DNA of 64,000 nt, taken from the NCBI RefSeq assembly GCF_900177745.1, contig NZ_FXAR01000009.1, positions 20,634 through 84,633 on the forward strand, in the 5' to 3' direction. The position numbers were made by a program, and so were the translations under genes. The notes beneath the pieces were generated by a model. That model searched no databases and was not told where the DNA came from. It saw only the letters and a program-made list of their open reading frames with translations. This document shows, piece after piece, positions 44,789-54,431 of the stretch; position 1 is the first letter of the stretch; every line of letters begins with the position of its first letter. This DNA is from Corynebacterium pollutisoli. Its GTDB lineage: Bacteria; Actinomycetota; Actinomycetes; Mycobacteriales; Mycobacteriaceae.

Positions 44789-46003
44789 ATGCTTCGATGG
44801 ACTACAGCGGGGGAATCCCACGGTCAGGCACTGGTTGCCCTGGTTGAACACATGCCCGCCGGTGTCTCCGTGACCCGGGAAGAGATCGCCGAGCAGCTGG
44901 CCCGCCGCCGGCTCGGCTACGGCCGCGGCGCGCGCATGAAGTTCGAGGCCGACGAGCTGACCCTGCTCACCGGCATCCGCCACGGCCGGACCCTGGGCAG
45001 CCCGATCGCGATCATGATCGGCAACACCGAGTGGCCGAAGTGGACCACCATCATGTCCGCCGACCCGGTCGACATGGAGGACGCGGAGATCGCCGCCGCC
45101 ATGACCTCGGGTCGCGGTGCCAAGCTCACCCGCCCGCGCCCGGGCCACGCCGACTTCGCCGGCATGATCAAGTACGACCACGACGAGGCCCGCCCCATCC
45201 TCGAGCGCTCCTCCGCGCGCGAGACCGCGGCCCGCGTCGCCGCCGCCACCGTGGCGCGTAACTTCCTGCGCGAGACCCTCGGCGTCGAGGTGCTCAGCCA
45301 CGTCATCTCCATCGGCCGCTCCGAGCCGTACACCGGCCCCGAGCCGACCTTCGCCGACCTCGCGGCCATCGACGCCTCGCCGGTCCGCTCCTTCGGGAAG
45401 GACGCGGAGGAATCCATGATCGCCGAGATCGAGGCCGCCAAGAAGGCCGGCGACACCCTCGGCGGCATCGTCGAGGTCGTCGTCTCCGGTCTGCCCATCG
45501 GCCTGGGCTCCCACATCTCCGGCGAGGACCGCCTCGACGCGCAGCTGGCCGCCGCGCTCATGGGCATCCAGGCCATCAAGGGCGTCGAGGTCGGTGACGG
45601 CTTCGAGGAGGCCCGCCGCCGCGGCAGCGAGGCCCACGACGAGATGGTCCGCACCGAGGACGGCGTCGACCGCCTCACCAACCGCGCCGGCGGCCTCGAG
45701 GGCGGCATGACCAACGGTCAGACCCTCCGCGTCCGCGCCGCCATGAAGCCGATCTCCACCGTCCCGCGCGCGCTCAAGACGGTCGACATGGCCGACGGCT
45801 CCGCCGCCACCGGCATTCACCAGCGTTCCGACGTCTGCGCCGTCCCCGCCGCCGGCGTCGTCGCCGAGGCCATGGTCGCGCTCGTCCTGGCCCGTGCCGT
45901 GCTGGAGAAGTTCGGCGGTGACTCGGTGACCGAGACGCGCCGCAACATCGAGGCCTACCTCGCGTACGTCGACAAGCGTCTGGCCTTCGAGGGGGAGCAG
46001 TGA
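44789..46003 (+). CDS. aroC: Chorismate synthase
   Basis: 404 aa. It makes chorismate from EPSP in the last common shikimate step, using reduced FMN. Family motifs are [19 protein letters not shown] (about 8-26), [25 protein letters not shown] region ([11 protein letters not shown], about 112), and [21 protein letters not shown] (about 131). The C-terminal half has [23 protein letters not shown] and [21 protein letters not shown]. No flavin reductase domain is fused, so FMN is reduced by another enzyme. It overlaps aroK by four bases (GTGA). Confidence 0.97.
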   Translation: MLRWTTAGESHGQALVALVEHMPAGVSVTREEIAEQLARRRLGYGRGARMKFEADELTLLTGIRHGRTLGSPIAIMIGNTEWPKWTTIMSADPVDMEDAEIAAAMTSGRGAKLTRPRPGHADFAGMIKYDHDEARPILERSSARETAARVAAATVARNFLRETLGVEVLSHVISIGRSEPYTGPEPTFADLAAIDASPVRSFGKDAEESMIAEIEAAKKAGDTLGGIVEVVVSGLPIGLGSHISGEDRLDAQLAAALMGIQAIKGVEVGDGFEEARRRGSEAHDEMVRTEDGVDRLTNRAGGLEGGMTNGQTLRVRAAMKPISTVPRALKTVDMADGSAATGIHQRSDVCAVPAAGVVAEAMVALVLARAVLEKFGGDSVTETRRNIEAYLAYVDKRLAFEGEQ

Positions 46004-46524
46004 CCGACGTCTGCCACACCAGCCCCAAGGTCGTGCTGGTCGGCCCGCCCGGGGCCGGCAAGTCCACCATCGGGCGTCGTCTCGCCCGCGCGCTGTCGCT
46101 GCCGCTCGTCGACTCCGACCAGCTCATCGAGGACGAGACCGGGAAGTCCTGCGGTGACGTCTTCAGCGAGCTCGGCGAGCCCGCCTTCCGCGAGCTCGAG
46201 GCCCGCCACGTCGCCGCGGCGCTGGGAACCGGCGGCGTCGTCAGCCTCGGCGGGGGAGCGGTCATCACCGACTCCACCCGCGAGCTGCTCGGCGAGCACT
46301 GCGTCGTGTGGATCGACGTGTCCGTCGAGGAGGGCGTGCGCCGCACCGCCCACGAGGCCACCCGCCCCGTCCTCGCCGCCGCCGACCCGGCCGCGCACTA
46401 CCGCACCCTGCTGGAGACCCGCGCGCCGTTCTACCATGAGGTCGCCGACTTCCGCGTGCGTACCGACGGCCGCACCCCGCAGCAGTCCGTCGCCGACATC
46501 CTCGGCTTCCTCGACTCCCTCTAG
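46000..46524 (+). CDS. aroK: Shikimate kinase
   Basis: 174 aa from GTG 46000. It phosphorylates shikimate with ATP. Walker A is [21 protein letters not shown] (about 11-31), the shikimate-binding DSDQLIE follows at 38, and the GGG motif (VSLGGGAVI) is near 83. The adenine loop and lid with RPVLAAADP near 122 are present. The start overlaps aroC. aroB follows after 12 bp, the usual aroC-aroK-aroB-aroQ order. Confidence 0.96.
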   Translation: MTDVCHTSPKVVLVGPPGAGKSTIGRRLARALSLPLVDSDQLIEDETGKSCGDVFSELGEPAFRELEARHVAAALGTGGVVSLGGGAVITDSTRELLGEHCVVWIDVSVEEGVRRTAHEATRPVLAAADPAAHYRTLLETRAPFYHEVADFRVRTDGRTPQQSVADILGFLDSL

Positions 46525-46536
46525 AAGGACCCCCAG

Positions 46537-47610
46537 ATGACGATCATCGCAGTCAACGGACCCGCGCCCTACGAGGTCACCATCGACCACGACCTCGACG
46601 CACAGGTCTCCGACGCCGCAGCCGCCACCGGCGCCGCCAAGGTCATGGTCATCCACCAGCCGACGCTCACCGCCCCCGCGGAGAAGCTCGGCACCGCGCT
46701 CATCGAACGGGGTCTGCAGGCCGTGCTCGTCGAGGTGCCCGACGCCGAGGACGGCAAGACCCTCCACGTCGCCGGAGACCTGTGGGACCGCCTGGGCGAG
46801 GAGACCTTCGGCCGCCGCGACGTCATCATCGGCCTCGGCGGCGGTGCCGTCACCGACCTGGCCGGCTACGTCGCCGCCGCCTGGATGCGCGGCATCCGGG
46901 TCATCCAGGTGCCCACCACGCTGCTCGCCATGGTCGACGCGGCCGTCGGCGGCAAGACCGGCATCAACACGAAGGCCGGCAAGAACCTCGTCGGCGCCTT
47001 CCATGAGCCCTCGGCCGTGTTCATCGACCTCGACCGCCTGGCGACCCTGCCCATGCACGAGCTCATCGCCGGCTCCGCCGAGATCATCAAGACCGGTTTC
47101 ATCGCCGACGAGGTCATCCTCGAGCGCTACGAGTCCGACCCCGTCGCCTGCCTGCGTGCCGACGGCCACCTGCCCGAGCTCATCGCCCGCTCCGTCCAGG
47201 TCAAGGCGAGCGTCGTCGGCGAGGACCTCAAGGAGGCCGGCCTGCGCGAGATCCTCAACTACGGCCACACCTTCGGCCACGCCGTCGAGTTGCGCGAGAA
47301 CTACCGTTGGCGCCACGGCCACGCCGTCGCCGTCGGCATGATGTTCATCGCCCACCTCGCCCACGGCCGTTCGCTCATCGACGCCGACCTCGTCGCCCGC
47401 CACGAGCGGATCCTGCGGGCCATCGGCCTGCCGACGACCTACCCGGCCGGCCACTTCCACGAGCTCTACGCCGCCATGACCCGCGACAAGAAGAACCGCG
47501 ACGGCAACATCCGCTTCGTGGCGCTCACCGGCGTCGGCCAGACCACCCGCCTCGAGGGTCCGACGATGCCGGAGCTCGAGGCCGCCTACGCAGCCATCTC
47601 GGAAAGGTAG
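46537..47610 (+). CDS. aroB: 3-Dehydroquinate synthase
   Basis: 357 aa. It converts DAHP to 3-dehydroquinate using NAD and a metal. The dinucleotide region is [25 protein letters not shown] (about 93-117); [33 protein letters not shown] is the substrate-binding stretch (about 123-155). The zinc ligands are expected at Glu near 187 (AEIIKTGFI), and His near 247 and 264 ([23 protein letters not shown]). The ATG follows AGAAGGA. It is co-transcribed with aroK and aroQ. Confidence 0.97.
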   Translation: MTIIAVNGPAPYEVTIDHDLDAQVSDAAAATGAAKVMVIHQPTLTAPAEKLGTALIERGLQAVLVEVPDAEDGKTLHVAGDLWDRLGEETFGRRDVIIGLGGGAVTDLAGYVAAAWMRGIRVIQVPTTLLAMVDAAVGGKTGINTKAGKNLVGAFHEPSAVFIDLDRLATLPMHELIAGSAEIIKTGFIADEVILERYESDPVACLRADGHLPELIARSVQVKASVVGEDLKEAGLREILNYGHTFGHAVELRENYRWRHGHAVAVGMMFIAHLAHGRSLIDADLVARHERILRAIGLPTTYPAGHFHELYAAMTRDKKNRDGNIRFVALTGVGQTTRLEGPTMPELEAAYAAISER

Positions 47611-47614
47611 GGCC

Positions 47615-48046
47615 ATGCAGATCCTCGTCCTCAACGGACCCAACCTCAACCGCCTGGGCAAGCGCCAGCCGGAGGTGTACGGTTCGACGACGCTCGCGGA
47701 CGTCGAGAAGCTCATCGCGGAGCGGGCGGGCGAGCTCGGCGTCGACGTCATCTGCCGCCAGTCCAACCACGAGGGCGAGCTCATCGACTGGGTGCACGAG
47801 GCCGCCGACGAGGGCTGGCCCGTCATCATCAACCCGGGCGGATTCACCCACACTTCGGTGGCCCTGCGCGACGCGCTGGCCGAGGTCGCCGACGGCGCCG
47901 GCTTCATCGAGGTGCACATCTCCAACGTGCACGCCCGCGAGCCCTTCCGCGCCCACTCCTACCTCTCGCCGATCGCCCGCGGCGTCATCGCCGGGCTGGG
48001 CACACACGGTTACCTGCTCGCCATGGAGGCCCTCGCAAGAGGCTAG
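47615..48046 (+). CDS. aroQ: 3-Dehydroquinate dehydratase, type II
   Basis: 143 aa, the small type II enzyme. It removes water from dehydroquinate to give dehydroshikimate. The signature [27 protein letters not shown] covers residues 4-30, with the catalytic Tyr in [37 protein letters not shown] carries the catalytic His and Arg (about 98-125). It begins four bases after the aroB stop. It completes the shikimate genes in this block; DAHP synthase and EPSP synthase must lie elsewhere. Confidence 0.96.
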   Translation: MQILVLNGPNLNRLGKRQPEVYGSTTLADVEKLIAERAGELGVDVICRQSNHEGELIDWVHEAADEGWPVIINPGGFTHTSVALRDALAEVADGAGFIEVHISNVHAREPFRAHSYLSPIARGVIAGLGTHGYLLAMEALARG

Positions 48047-48086
48047 TGTGGTGGGGAAACACCCACGACCCCTGCAGGAGGGCCAC

Positions 48087-49178
48087 ATGGCATACGCGGA
48101 CACCCGATTCCTCACCCGACGACGCGCACTCTCGGCACGACTCGCCGGGATGCGTATCGACGAGATGCTGGTGACCAACCTCCACCACGTGCGCTACCTC
48201 TCCGGCTTCTCCGGCTCCCAGGGCGCGCTCGTGCTGGCCAAGGACCTCACCGCCGAGATCTCCACCGACGGCCGCTACACCACGCAGATCGCCGAGGAGG
48301 TCCCGGACATCGAGGCCGTCATCGAGCGCCCCTCCCCGCAGGCCCTCCTCAAGCGCATCGAGGGTCCGCGCCGCGTCGGCTACGAGGCCTCCCACGTCTC
48401 CGTCGCCGACCTGGAGAAGCTGGAGGAGGCCTGCAACGAGGACGTCACCCTCGTCCCCGTCACCGGGGTCATCGAGGAGATCCGTCTCACCAAGGACAAC
48501 ACCGAGCGCCTGCGCCTCATCGAGGTCGCCGAGCTCGCCTCCCAGGCCTTCGAGGATCTCATCGCCGCCGGTGAGCTCGCCGTCGGCCGCTCCGAGCGGG
48601 ACATCGCCGCCGACCTCGAGCACCGCATGCGCCGCCTCGGCGCCGAGCGCCCCTCCTTCGACACCATCGTCGCCTCCGGCCCCAACACCGCCAAGCCGCA
48701 CCACACCGCCGGCGACCGCATCCTGCGCCGCGGCGACCTCGTCATCATGGACTTCGGCGCCCACGCCCGCGCCTTCAACTCGGACATGACCCGCACCGTC
48801 GTCATGGGCGAGGCCGACGACTTCACCCGCGAGGTCTACGACATCGTTCTCCGCGCCCAGCTCGCCGGCATCGAGGCCGCCACCCCGGGCACCCGGCTCG
48901 TCGACGTCGACGCCGCCGCCCGCTCCGTCATCGAGGAGGCCGGCTACGGCGACTACTTCGTCCACTCCACCGGCCACGGCATCGGCCTCGAGGTGCACGA
49001 GGGACCGTGGGCGTCCCAGCACGGGGAGGGCACCCTCGCCGAGCACATGACGCTGACCATCGAGCCGGGCATCTACGTCCCGGGGCGCGGCGGCGTGCGC
49101 ATCGAGGACACGGTCCTCATCACCCAGGGCCCGGCACGCATCATCACCCCGGCGAGTAAGGAACTGCGGGTGGTGTAG
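48087..49178 (+). CDS. pepQ: Xaa-Pro dipeptidase/aminopeptidase (M24)
   Basis: 363 aa from ATG 48087, with AGGAGGG upstream. It hydrolyses peptides next to proline. The N-terminal creatinase-like domain covers about 1-130. The pita-bread domain carries the two-metal ligands: Asp pair in VIMDFGAHARAFNSDMTRTV (near 220-235), His in HSTGHGIGLEVHEGP (near 298), Glu in LTIEPGIYV (near 330), and Glu in VRIEDTVLI (near 345). It precedes efp, as in other actinobacteria. A -10-like TAGGCT overlaps its stop. Confidence 0.93.
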   Translation: MAYADTRFLTRRRALSARLAGMRIDEMLVTNLHHVRYLSGFSGSQGALVLAKDLTAEISTDGRYTTQIAEEVPDIEAVIERPSPQALLKRIEGPRRVGYEASHVSVADLEKLEEACNEDVTLVPVTGVIEEIRLTKDNTERLRLIEVAELASQAFEDLIAAGELAVGRSERDIAADLEHRMRRLGAERPSFDTIVASGPNTAKPHHTAGDRILRRGDLVIMDFGAHARAFNSDMTRTVVMGEADDFTREVYDIVLRAQLAGIEAATPGTRLVDVDAAARSVIEEAGYGDYFVHSTGHGIGLEVHEGPWASQHGEGTLAEHMTLTIEPGIYVPGRGGVRIEDTVLITQGPARIITPASKELRVV

Positions 49179-49181
49179 GCT
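49176..49181 (+). promoter_or_regulatory. Probable -10 element for efp
   Basis: TAGGCT preceded by TG gives an extended -10 look (GTGTAGGCT), overlapping the pepQ stop. The predicted start near 49188 would leave a leader of about 33 bases before the efp GTG. Confidence 0.4.
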
Positions 49182-49220
49182 GAACAGGTCAAAACACCGG
49201 ACACTATAGGGAGACAACCC

Positions 49221-49784
49221 GTGGCATCCACCGCCGATTTCAAGAACGGCCTTGTGCTCAAGGTCGATGGCAAGCTGCAGCAGATCGTCGAGTTCCAGCA
49301 CGTGAAGCCGGGCAAGGGCCCCGCCTTCGTGCGCACCAAGCTCAAGGACGTCGTCACCGGTAAGAACGTCGACAAGACCTGGAACGCGGGCGTCAAGGTG
49401 GAGACCGCCACCGTCGACCGTCGTGACATGACCTACCTGTACAACGACGGCACCTCCTACGTCGTCATGGACGACAAGAACTACGAGCAGGTCGAGCTCG
49501 GCCCGGAGAAGTTCGGCGACGCCGCCCAGTTCCTCCTCGAGAACATGCGCGTCCAGGTCTCCTTCCACGAGGGCGAGGCACTCTTCGCCGAGCTGCCGAT
49601 CTCCGTCGACCTGGAGATCACCCACACCGAGCCGGGCCTGCAGGGCGACCGCTCCACCGGCGGCACCAAGCCGGCCACCCTCGAGTCCGGCGCCGAGATC
49701 CAGGTTCCGCTGTTCCTGGAGACCGGCAACGTCGTCAAGGTGGACACCCGCACCGGCGAGTACCTCTCCCGCGTCAACAACTAG
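49221..49784 (+). CDS. efp: Elongation factor P
   Basis: 187 aa from GTG 49221. It binds the ribosome between P and E sites and rescues polyproline stalls. Three barrel domains are visible: KOW-like ([34 protein letters not shown], about 18-52), OB fold, and C-terminal domain with [28 protein letters not shown]. The loop residue position (near 34) is Pro-Gly-Lys-Gly, with Lys36 in KPGKG as the site usually modified or used unmodified. Its own promoter seems to lie at the end of pepQ. Confidence 0.95.
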   Translation: MASTADFKNGLVLKVDGKLQQIVEFQHVKPGKGPAFVRTKLKDVVTGKNVDKTWNAGVKVETATVDRRDMTYLYNDGTSYVVMDDKNYEQVELGPEKFGDAAQFLLENMRVQVSFHEGEALFAELPISVDLEITHTEPGLQGDRSTGGTKPATLESGAEIQVPLFLETGNVVKVDTRTGEYLSRVNN

Positions 49785-49794
49785 GGCGAAGGAC

Positions 49795-50430
49795 TTGACC
49801 GACACCACCGATCAGCCCCGCCTCGGCGAGGAGCAGGACGGCGACCGCCACTGGCGCCGCCACGGCGCGCGCTACCGTGCGCGCCGCCGCGCCGTCGACA
49901 TCCTCTTCGAGGCGGAGGCCCGCGACATCGACCCCGTCGCCATCGTCGAGGACCGCGTCGAACTTGCGCGACTCGACGCCAACGGCGTCGCCCCCATCGC
50001 CTCCTACACCCGCGACATCATCGCCGGTGCGGCCGAGCAGCTCGACACTATCGACGAGACGATCGAGCGTTACCTCGCCGAGGACTGGGAACTCAACCGC
50101 CTGCCGGCCGTCGACCGCGCCATCCTGCGCGTCGGGGTGTGGGAGATCCTCTACAACCCCGACGTCGACGGCGCGACCTCCGTCGTCGAGGGCGTGGAGC
50201 TGGCGAGCCAGTACGGTTCCGACGTCGCCGCCCCGTACATCCACGCCGTGCTGGACGACGTCGTCCAGGCCGGATCCGAGCTCAACCCCTTCGGGGAGCC
50301 GGTTGTCGACGCCGACGCCGACCCCGAGTTCACCCCGGATGAGCCGGGGGTCGACGCCGAGCCGCGGCCCTCCTCCGCCGCCGACCCGGGCCCCGGGCCG
50401 ACCCGTTCGCCGGATTCGCCCGACGTCTAG
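49795..50430 (+). CDS. nusB: Transcription antitermination protein NusB
   Basis: 211 aa from TTG 49795, the first in-frame start after GGCGAAGGA; no ATG start is near. It binds NusE and boxA RNA in antitermination of rRNA operons. The helical NusB fold spans about residues 25-155 ([61 protein letters not shown]). The C-terminal ~55 residues are an acidic proline-rich tail absent from minimal NusB and typical of corynebacteria. It follows efp by 10 bases, so the two are co-transcribed. Confidence 0.9.
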   Translation: MTDTTDQPRLGEEQDGDRHWRRHGARYRARRRAVDILFEAEARDIDPVAIVEDRVELARLDANGVAPIASYTRDIIAGAAEQLDTIDETIERYLAEDWELNRLPAVDRAILRVGVWEILYNPDVDGATSVVEGVELASQYGSDVAAPYIHAVLDDVVQAGSELNPFGEPVVDADADPEFTPDEPGVDAEPRPSSAADPGPGPTRSPDSPDV

Positions 50431-50449
50431 TTTCACTACCATCGTGGGT

Positions 50450-51301
50450 ATGGATCAATTCACGATGGACGAAGCCCTCTCCCACCGCGTCGGCCCCGAT
50501 TTCTCGCTGGCCGACGTCGACCCCACCTCGACCCCCGGGTTCGAGTGGGACAAGGAGGACTGGGAGCGTGAGTTCCACGAGCACGACGACGAACTCGACG
50601 AGCTCCAGGAGATGCTCTTCGCCAACGGCCGCTCCGGCGTCCCCGGCACCGGGGCCGTGCTGCTCATCCTGCAGGGCATGGACACCTCCGGCAAGGGTGG
50701 CGTCATCCGCCACGTCTTCCGCGCCTTCGACCCGCAGGCCCTGAAGATCAAGGCATTCGGGGCACCGACCGCCGAGGAGCGCATGCACGACTTCCTCTGG
50801 CGCGTCCGGCCCCACGAGCCGGCCGTCGGTCAGATCGGCGTCTTCGACCGCTCCCACTACGAGGACGTGCTCATCCAGCGCGTCCGCGAGATGGCCCCGC
50901 CGGAGGAGATCGAGCGGCGTTACGACGCCATCGTCGACTTCGAACGCGAGATGGCCAGCCGCAACGTGCGGATCATCAAGGTGATGCTGCACATCTCGAA
51001 GGAGTTCCAGAAGGAGAACCTCATCGAACGGCTCGAGAACCCGGACAAGCACTGGAAATTCGAGCCCGGCGACCTCGACGAGCGTGAGCTGTGGGACGAG
51101 TACCAGGAGGCCTACGAGATCGCGATGAAGCGCACCTCCACCGACTTCGCCCCCTGGTACTGCATCCCGGGCGACCGGAAGAAGTACGCCCGCATGGCGG
51201 TGAAGTACCTCGTGCTCGACGCCCTGCGGTCGATGAACATGACCTGGCCGCCGGCCGACTTCAACGTCGAGCTCGAACTGGAGCGGGCGAAGAACTCCTA
51301 G
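50450..51301 (+). CDS. ppk2: Polyphosphate kinase 2 family protein
   Basis: 283 aa from ATG 50450; a GTG two codons upstream is possible. The enzyme moves phosphate between polyphosphate and nucleotides, usually making ATP or GTP from the diphosphate in the reverse direction. Walker A is LLILQGMDTSGKGGVIRHVF (about 65-84), Walker B-like VFDRSHYEDVL lies near 128 and the lid near 155-200 includes FEPGDLDERELWDEYQEAYEIAMKRTSTDFAPWYCIPGDRK. It is the single-domain class. It is 19 bp after nusB, so a shared transcript is likely. Whether it acts on mono- or diphosphates cannot be read reliably. Confidence 0.85.
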   Translation: MDQFTMDEALSHRVGPDFSLADVDPTSTPGFEWDKEDWEREFHEHDDELDELQEMLFANGRSGVPGTGAVLLILQGMDTSGKGGVIRHVFRAFDPQALKIKAFGAPTAEERMHDFLWRVRPHEPAVGQIGVFDRSHYEDVLIQRVREMAPPEEIERRYDAIVDFEREMASRNVRIIKVMLHISKEFQKENLIERLENPDKHWKFEPGDLDERELWDEYQEAYEIAMKRTSTDFAPWYCIPGDRKKYARMAVKYLVLDALRSMNMTWPPADFNVELELERAKNS

Positions 51302-51340
51302 GGGGCGGAAACTCGGACCTTCGCGGTATCTTCGGGCGGC

Positions 51341-51802
51341 CTACTGACCGTCGAGTTCGGCCTCGACCTGCTTGCGCAGTTCGTCGAGGTCCGCGGAGGC
51401 GGCCCGGAGCCCGTCCTGGGCGGCGAGCACGGCGTCGACGGCACCCCGCAGGGAGGTGGTCAGCTGCTCGTCGTTCATGCCGGCGGCGATGGAAATGTCG
51501 CGCTCGGTACGGACGATGAGATTCTCCGCGTGCTCCGCGATGGTGGCGCGGGCACCGAAGGTGACGGAGTTGATCTGGTTGGCGGCCAGGTGCAGGGTCG
51601 GGTCGGCGTCGGCCAGCGTGCGGTCGGTGACGACGTCGCCGCGCACGATGAGCGAGGAACCCAGGACGGCGAAGGTCATGGCCGTGTCGTTGAGGTTGGC
51701 GACGGCGGCGACGCCGTCCTCACCGAGGGCCTCCAGCTCCACGTCGAAGGACTTCATCGTGTCGATGACGCGGTCGAGGGTGACGGGGGTGAGATCAGTC
51801 AT
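51341..51802 (-). CDS. YbjN-like protein, copy 1
   Basis: 153 aa from the ATG ending at 51802. It is a small alpha-beta protein of the YbjN/T3SS-chaperone-like fold: an N-terminal helix (DRVIDTMKSFDVELEALGEDGVAAVANLN), a strand pair (TFAVLGSSLIVRGD), and a C-terminal helix rich in Gln, Asp and Leu. It ends in a likely coiled coil (LRAASADLDELRKQVEAEL). No enzyme motif is visible. Its start overlaps the end of the next gene by eight bases. The role is unknown; YbjN proteins in other bacteria affect stress sensitivity. Confidence 0.68.
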   Translation of the reverse strand: MTDLTPVTLDRVIDTMKSFDVELEALGEDGVAAVANLNDTAMTFAVLGSSLIVRGDVVTDRTLADADPTLHLAANQINSVTFGARATIAEHAENLIVRTERDISIAAGMNDEQLTTSLRGAVDAVLAAQDGLRAASADLDELRKQVEAELDGQ

Positions 51803-52298
51803 TGTGGGGCTCCTCCCAGGTGACCAGCTCGGGGAACTGGCCCTCGATGAACTCGTAGGCGCGCAGGATGCCGTCGAAGGTGGACATGAGGAACGCGCCG
51901 ATCTGGTTACGGGACAGGCCGTGCGTGATGTCGACCTGGCGGTGGGCGCTGGCCGTGAGGTGGCCGGTGCCGGCGGAGTTCTCGAAGAACCGCATCGTCG
52001 GCATGAAGTGCGCCTGGTTCCAGGAGTTGCACAGGCCGAGCACCTTGGGGGCGTCGTCCTTGGGGATCTCACCACGCCACATCGAGTCGCACACCAGCTG
52101 ATCGCCGTCGATGCTGATGGCGATCGCGGTGTTGAGGAACCCGGTGCGCACGATCGTCGCGGGGGACTCGCCCGCGGCGACGGGGGCGGACTCGAGGCGG
52201 TGCTGGAGCCCCTCGGCGTCGAGAAGCTCGGAGATGCGCTCCGGCGTCACCGGCTCGACGGGGGTGTCAGGGATGGGGGATTGAGGTGTGGAAGTCAC
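51795..52298 (-). CDS. YbjN-like protein, copy 2
   Basis: 167 aa from GTG at 52298. It is again a YbjN-like fold: ERISELLDAEGLQHRLE helix, AIAISIDGDQLVCDSMWRGEIP strands, and HFMPTMRFFENSAGTGHLTASAHRQVDITHGLSRNQIGAFLMSTFDGILRAYEFIEGQFPEL, the most diagnostic stretch of this group. It lies between the epimerase gene (four-base overlap) and copy 1 (eight-base overlap), a tight three-gene unit. The two copies are diverged paralogs, so they may form a heterodimer. Confidence 0.7.
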   Translation of the reverse strand: MTSTPQSPIPDTPVEPVTPERISELLDAEGLQHRLESAPVAAGESPATIVRTGFLNTAIAISIDGDQLVCDSMWRGEIPKDDAPKVLGLCNSWNQAHFMPTMRFFENSAGTGHLTASAHRQVDITHGLSRNQIGAFLMSTFDGILRAYEFIEGQFPELVTWEEPHND

Positions 52299-53692
52299 CC
52301 GTCCAACCCTAGCTGCTTCTCCTCCTCGGGGGACTCCAGCTCGCGGACCTTGTCGAAGAGGTCCTCGCCGCCGAGCTCGTGGGCGAGGGTCCGGTCGAGG
52401 GTGGGGTAGCGGAAGGTGTGGTCGGCGTCGAGAAGCATCTGTGGTGCGACGCGCTGGTTGGCCAGCGCCAGTTCCTGGGCGCCCTGGCGGCCGAGGATGA
52501 TCGCCGGGCCGATCGAGGGGATCGGGATGAACGCGGGGCGGCGCAGCTCGGAGGACAGCGCGGCGGTGAGGTCGCGGTTGCGGGACTCGGTGGGGGAGAC
52601 GGCGTTGACGGGGCCGGACCACGCGGGGTCGAGGACGCCGCGGGTGACGATGTCGGTGGCGTCGTCGAGGGAGATCCAGGGGAACCAGATGTTGCCGTCA
52701 CCGAAGCTGCCGCCCAGGCCGGTGGAGAACAGGGCCTTGAGCACGGGCAGCATGCCGGAGATGCCGGACATGATGGAGCCGAAGCGGACGTTGAGCACGC
52801 GCTTGCCGGCCTCGGCGGCGACGATGGTCGCGGCCTCCCAGTCGGAGACGACGTCGGCGAGGAAACCCTCACCCCGCTCGGAGGTCTCGGTGAGGACCTC
52901 GTCGCCGCGGTCCCAGCCGTAGTAGCCGACGGCGGAGGCGGAGATCATGGTGTGCACGGTGGGCGAGTCGGCCACCAGGTGCGCGAGGCGGGAGGTGGGG
53001 GTGATGCGCGAATCGCGGATGGCCTGCTTGTGGCTCTCGGAGAAGCGGCCGAAGATCGGCTCGCCGGCGAGGTGGATGAGCACGTCGATGCCCTCGAGCA
53101 GGTCGGGGGCGGGGTGGAAGGGCTCCCACAGGCGCTGATAGGGCTTCGGGTTGCGGCGGACGAGCTGGATGACCTCGTGCCCGGCGGTGCCCAGCTGCGC
53201 CATGACGGCGCGGCCCACCAGCCCGCGGGAGCCGGTCAGGGCGATGCGCAGCGGCTTTTCCGGCTGCAGGTGGGCGACCCGGTCGAGGAAGAGGAAGTCG
53301 TTGATGAGCTGCTGCTGGCGGTAGGCGAAGAAGGAGGTCATCGCGGCGGCGGGCAGGCGGGTGCGCACCGTGTCGGTGACGAGGGTGCCGTCCTCGTGGT
53401 CGGCGAACTCGTGGACGTGGCGCCAGTTGGCCAGGGTCTTCACCGGGGCGGAGGTGCACACGTCGGTGAAGCGGTGGCCGCGCCGGTAATTCGACAGGTC
53501 GTGGCGCGAGACCCACTTGAGGCCGGCGGGGAGGCCGAAGATGGTGGTGCCGTCGGAGAGCTTGTCGGCCTGCTTCATGGGGGTCATCGGCAGGAACGGG
53601 GGAGCGAGGCGGACGAGGGCACCCGGGCGTGTGTGCCACTCCCACACCTGCTCACGCGGGGCGGGAACGACGTGACTTGTGGTCAGGCTCAC
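52295..53692 (-). CDS. TIGR01777-type NAD-dependent epimerase fused to an SRPBCC domain
   Basis: 465 aa from GTG at 53692. Residues 1-150 match the START/SRPBCC ligand-binding group (VVPAPREQVWEWHTRPGALVRLAPPFLPMTPM). From about 155 an extended short-chain dehydrogenase fold begins (RIALTGSRGLVGRAVMAQLGTAGHEVIQLVRR). SASAVGYYGWDRGDE near 275 holds the Ser/Tyr catalytic pair, and the C-terminal DUF1731 part follows (RPAFIPIPSIGPAIILGRQGAQELALANQRVAPQMLLDADHTFRYP). This fusion is typical of actinobacteria; the substrate is unknown. It is the first gene of the unit with the two YbjN-like genes. Confidence 0.87.
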   Translation of the reverse strand: MSLTTSHVVPAPREQVWEWHTRPGALVRLAPPFLPMTPMKQADKLSDGTTIFGLPAGLKWVSRHDLSNYRRGHRFTDVCTSAPVKTLANWRHVHEFADHEDGTLVTDTVRTRLPAAAMTSFFAYRQQQLINDFLFLDRVAHLQPEKPLRIALTGSRGLVGRAVMAQLGTAGHEVIQLVRRNPKPYQRLWEPFHPAPDLLEGIDVLIHLAGEPIFGRFSESHKQAIRDSRITPTSRLAHLVADSPTVHTMISASAVGYYGWDRGDEVLTETSERGEGFLADVVSDWEAATIVAAEAGKRVLNVRFGSIMSGISGMLPVLKALFSTGLGGSFGDGNIWFPWISLDDATDIVTRGVLDPAWSGPVNAVSPTESRNRDLTAALSSELRRPAFIPIPSIGPAIILGRQGAQELALANQRVAPQMLLDADHTFRYPTLDRTLAHELGGEDLFDKVRELESPEEEKQLGLDG

Positions 53693-53747
53693 GGGTGGTT
53701 GTCCCTCTCGTCGGTTGGCGCGCTCACATCGGTGGGGCGCCGGGTGA

Positions 53748-53849
53748 TAGTATCGGCTGCAGTCTCCAAGCATAGACACCCATGGACACAGTTCGTCTTT
53801 GTCCGACATCCTTTAAGTTCCGCACAGAGAGGCGGGGAAGGAGGTCACG
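53748..53849 (+). promoter_or_regulatory. Promoter and leader of the pyr operon
   Basis: TAGTAT at 53748 is a plausible -10, giving a leader of about 90 bases before pyrR. The leader contains CCGC-ACAGAGAG-GCGG near 53820, a short hairpin whose loop has the GAGAG core seen in PyrR-binding RNA, close to the pyrR ribosome-binding site (GGAAGGAGG). It might let PyrR with UMP block its own translation, as in mycobacteria; the match to the consensus is loose. Confidence 0.35.
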
Positions 53850-54431
53850 ATGAGTGAACGCACTGACGCGACGACCATCGAGCTGCTCGGCTCCGATGAT
53901 GTCGCGCGCACGGTCGCACGCATCGCGCACCAGATCATCGAGAAGACGGCGTTGGATTCCCCCGACGCCGGTACCCTCATGCTGCTGGGCATCCCGTCGG
54001 GGGGAGTACCCCTGGCCGAGCGGCTGGCAGCCAAGATCGAGGAGTTCTCGGGTGTCGCGGTGCCCGTCGGCGCCCTGGACATCACCCTCTACCGCGACGA
54101 TCTGCGGAACAAGCCGCACCGCGCGCTGAAGCCGACGACGATTCCGACGGGCGGGATCGACGGCACCACCGTCGTCCTCGTCGACGACGTCCTCTACTCC
54201 GGCCGCACCATCCGTGCCGCCCTCGACGCGCTGCGTGACATCGGCCGGCCGGAGAACATCCAGCTCGCCGTCCTCGTCGACCGTGGACACCGGCAGCTGC
54301 CGATCCGCGCCGATTACGTCGGCAAGAATCTGCCGACGTCGCGCTCCGAGGACGTTGCCGTCCTCCTCGAGGCGATCGACGGCGAGGACGCCGTCATCCT
54401 CACCCGACCCGACAACCGGGAGAACAACTGA
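53850..54431 (+). CDS. pyrR: Bifunctional pyr operon regulator / uracil phosphoribosyltransferase
   Basis: 193 aa, with AGGAGG before the ATG. It binds pyr leader RNA when UMP is high and has uracil phosphoribosyltransferase activity. The PRPP loop is [23 protein letters not shown] (about 107-129). [17 protein letters not shown] (about 49-65) and [11 protein letters not shown] (about 80) are PyrR hallmarks. The stop overlaps the pyrB start by one base (TGATG). Attenuation or translational repression by UMP is the known family mechanism. Confidence 0.94.
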   Translation: MSERTDATTIELLGSDDVARTVARIAHQIIEKTALDSPDAGTLMLLGIPSGGVPLAERLAAKIEEFSGVAVPVGALDITLYRDDLRNKPHRALKPTTIPTGGIDGTTVVLVDDVLYSGRTIRAALDALRDIGRPENIQLAVLVDRGHRQLPIRADYVGKNLPTSRSEDVAVLLEAIDGEDAVILTRPDNRENN

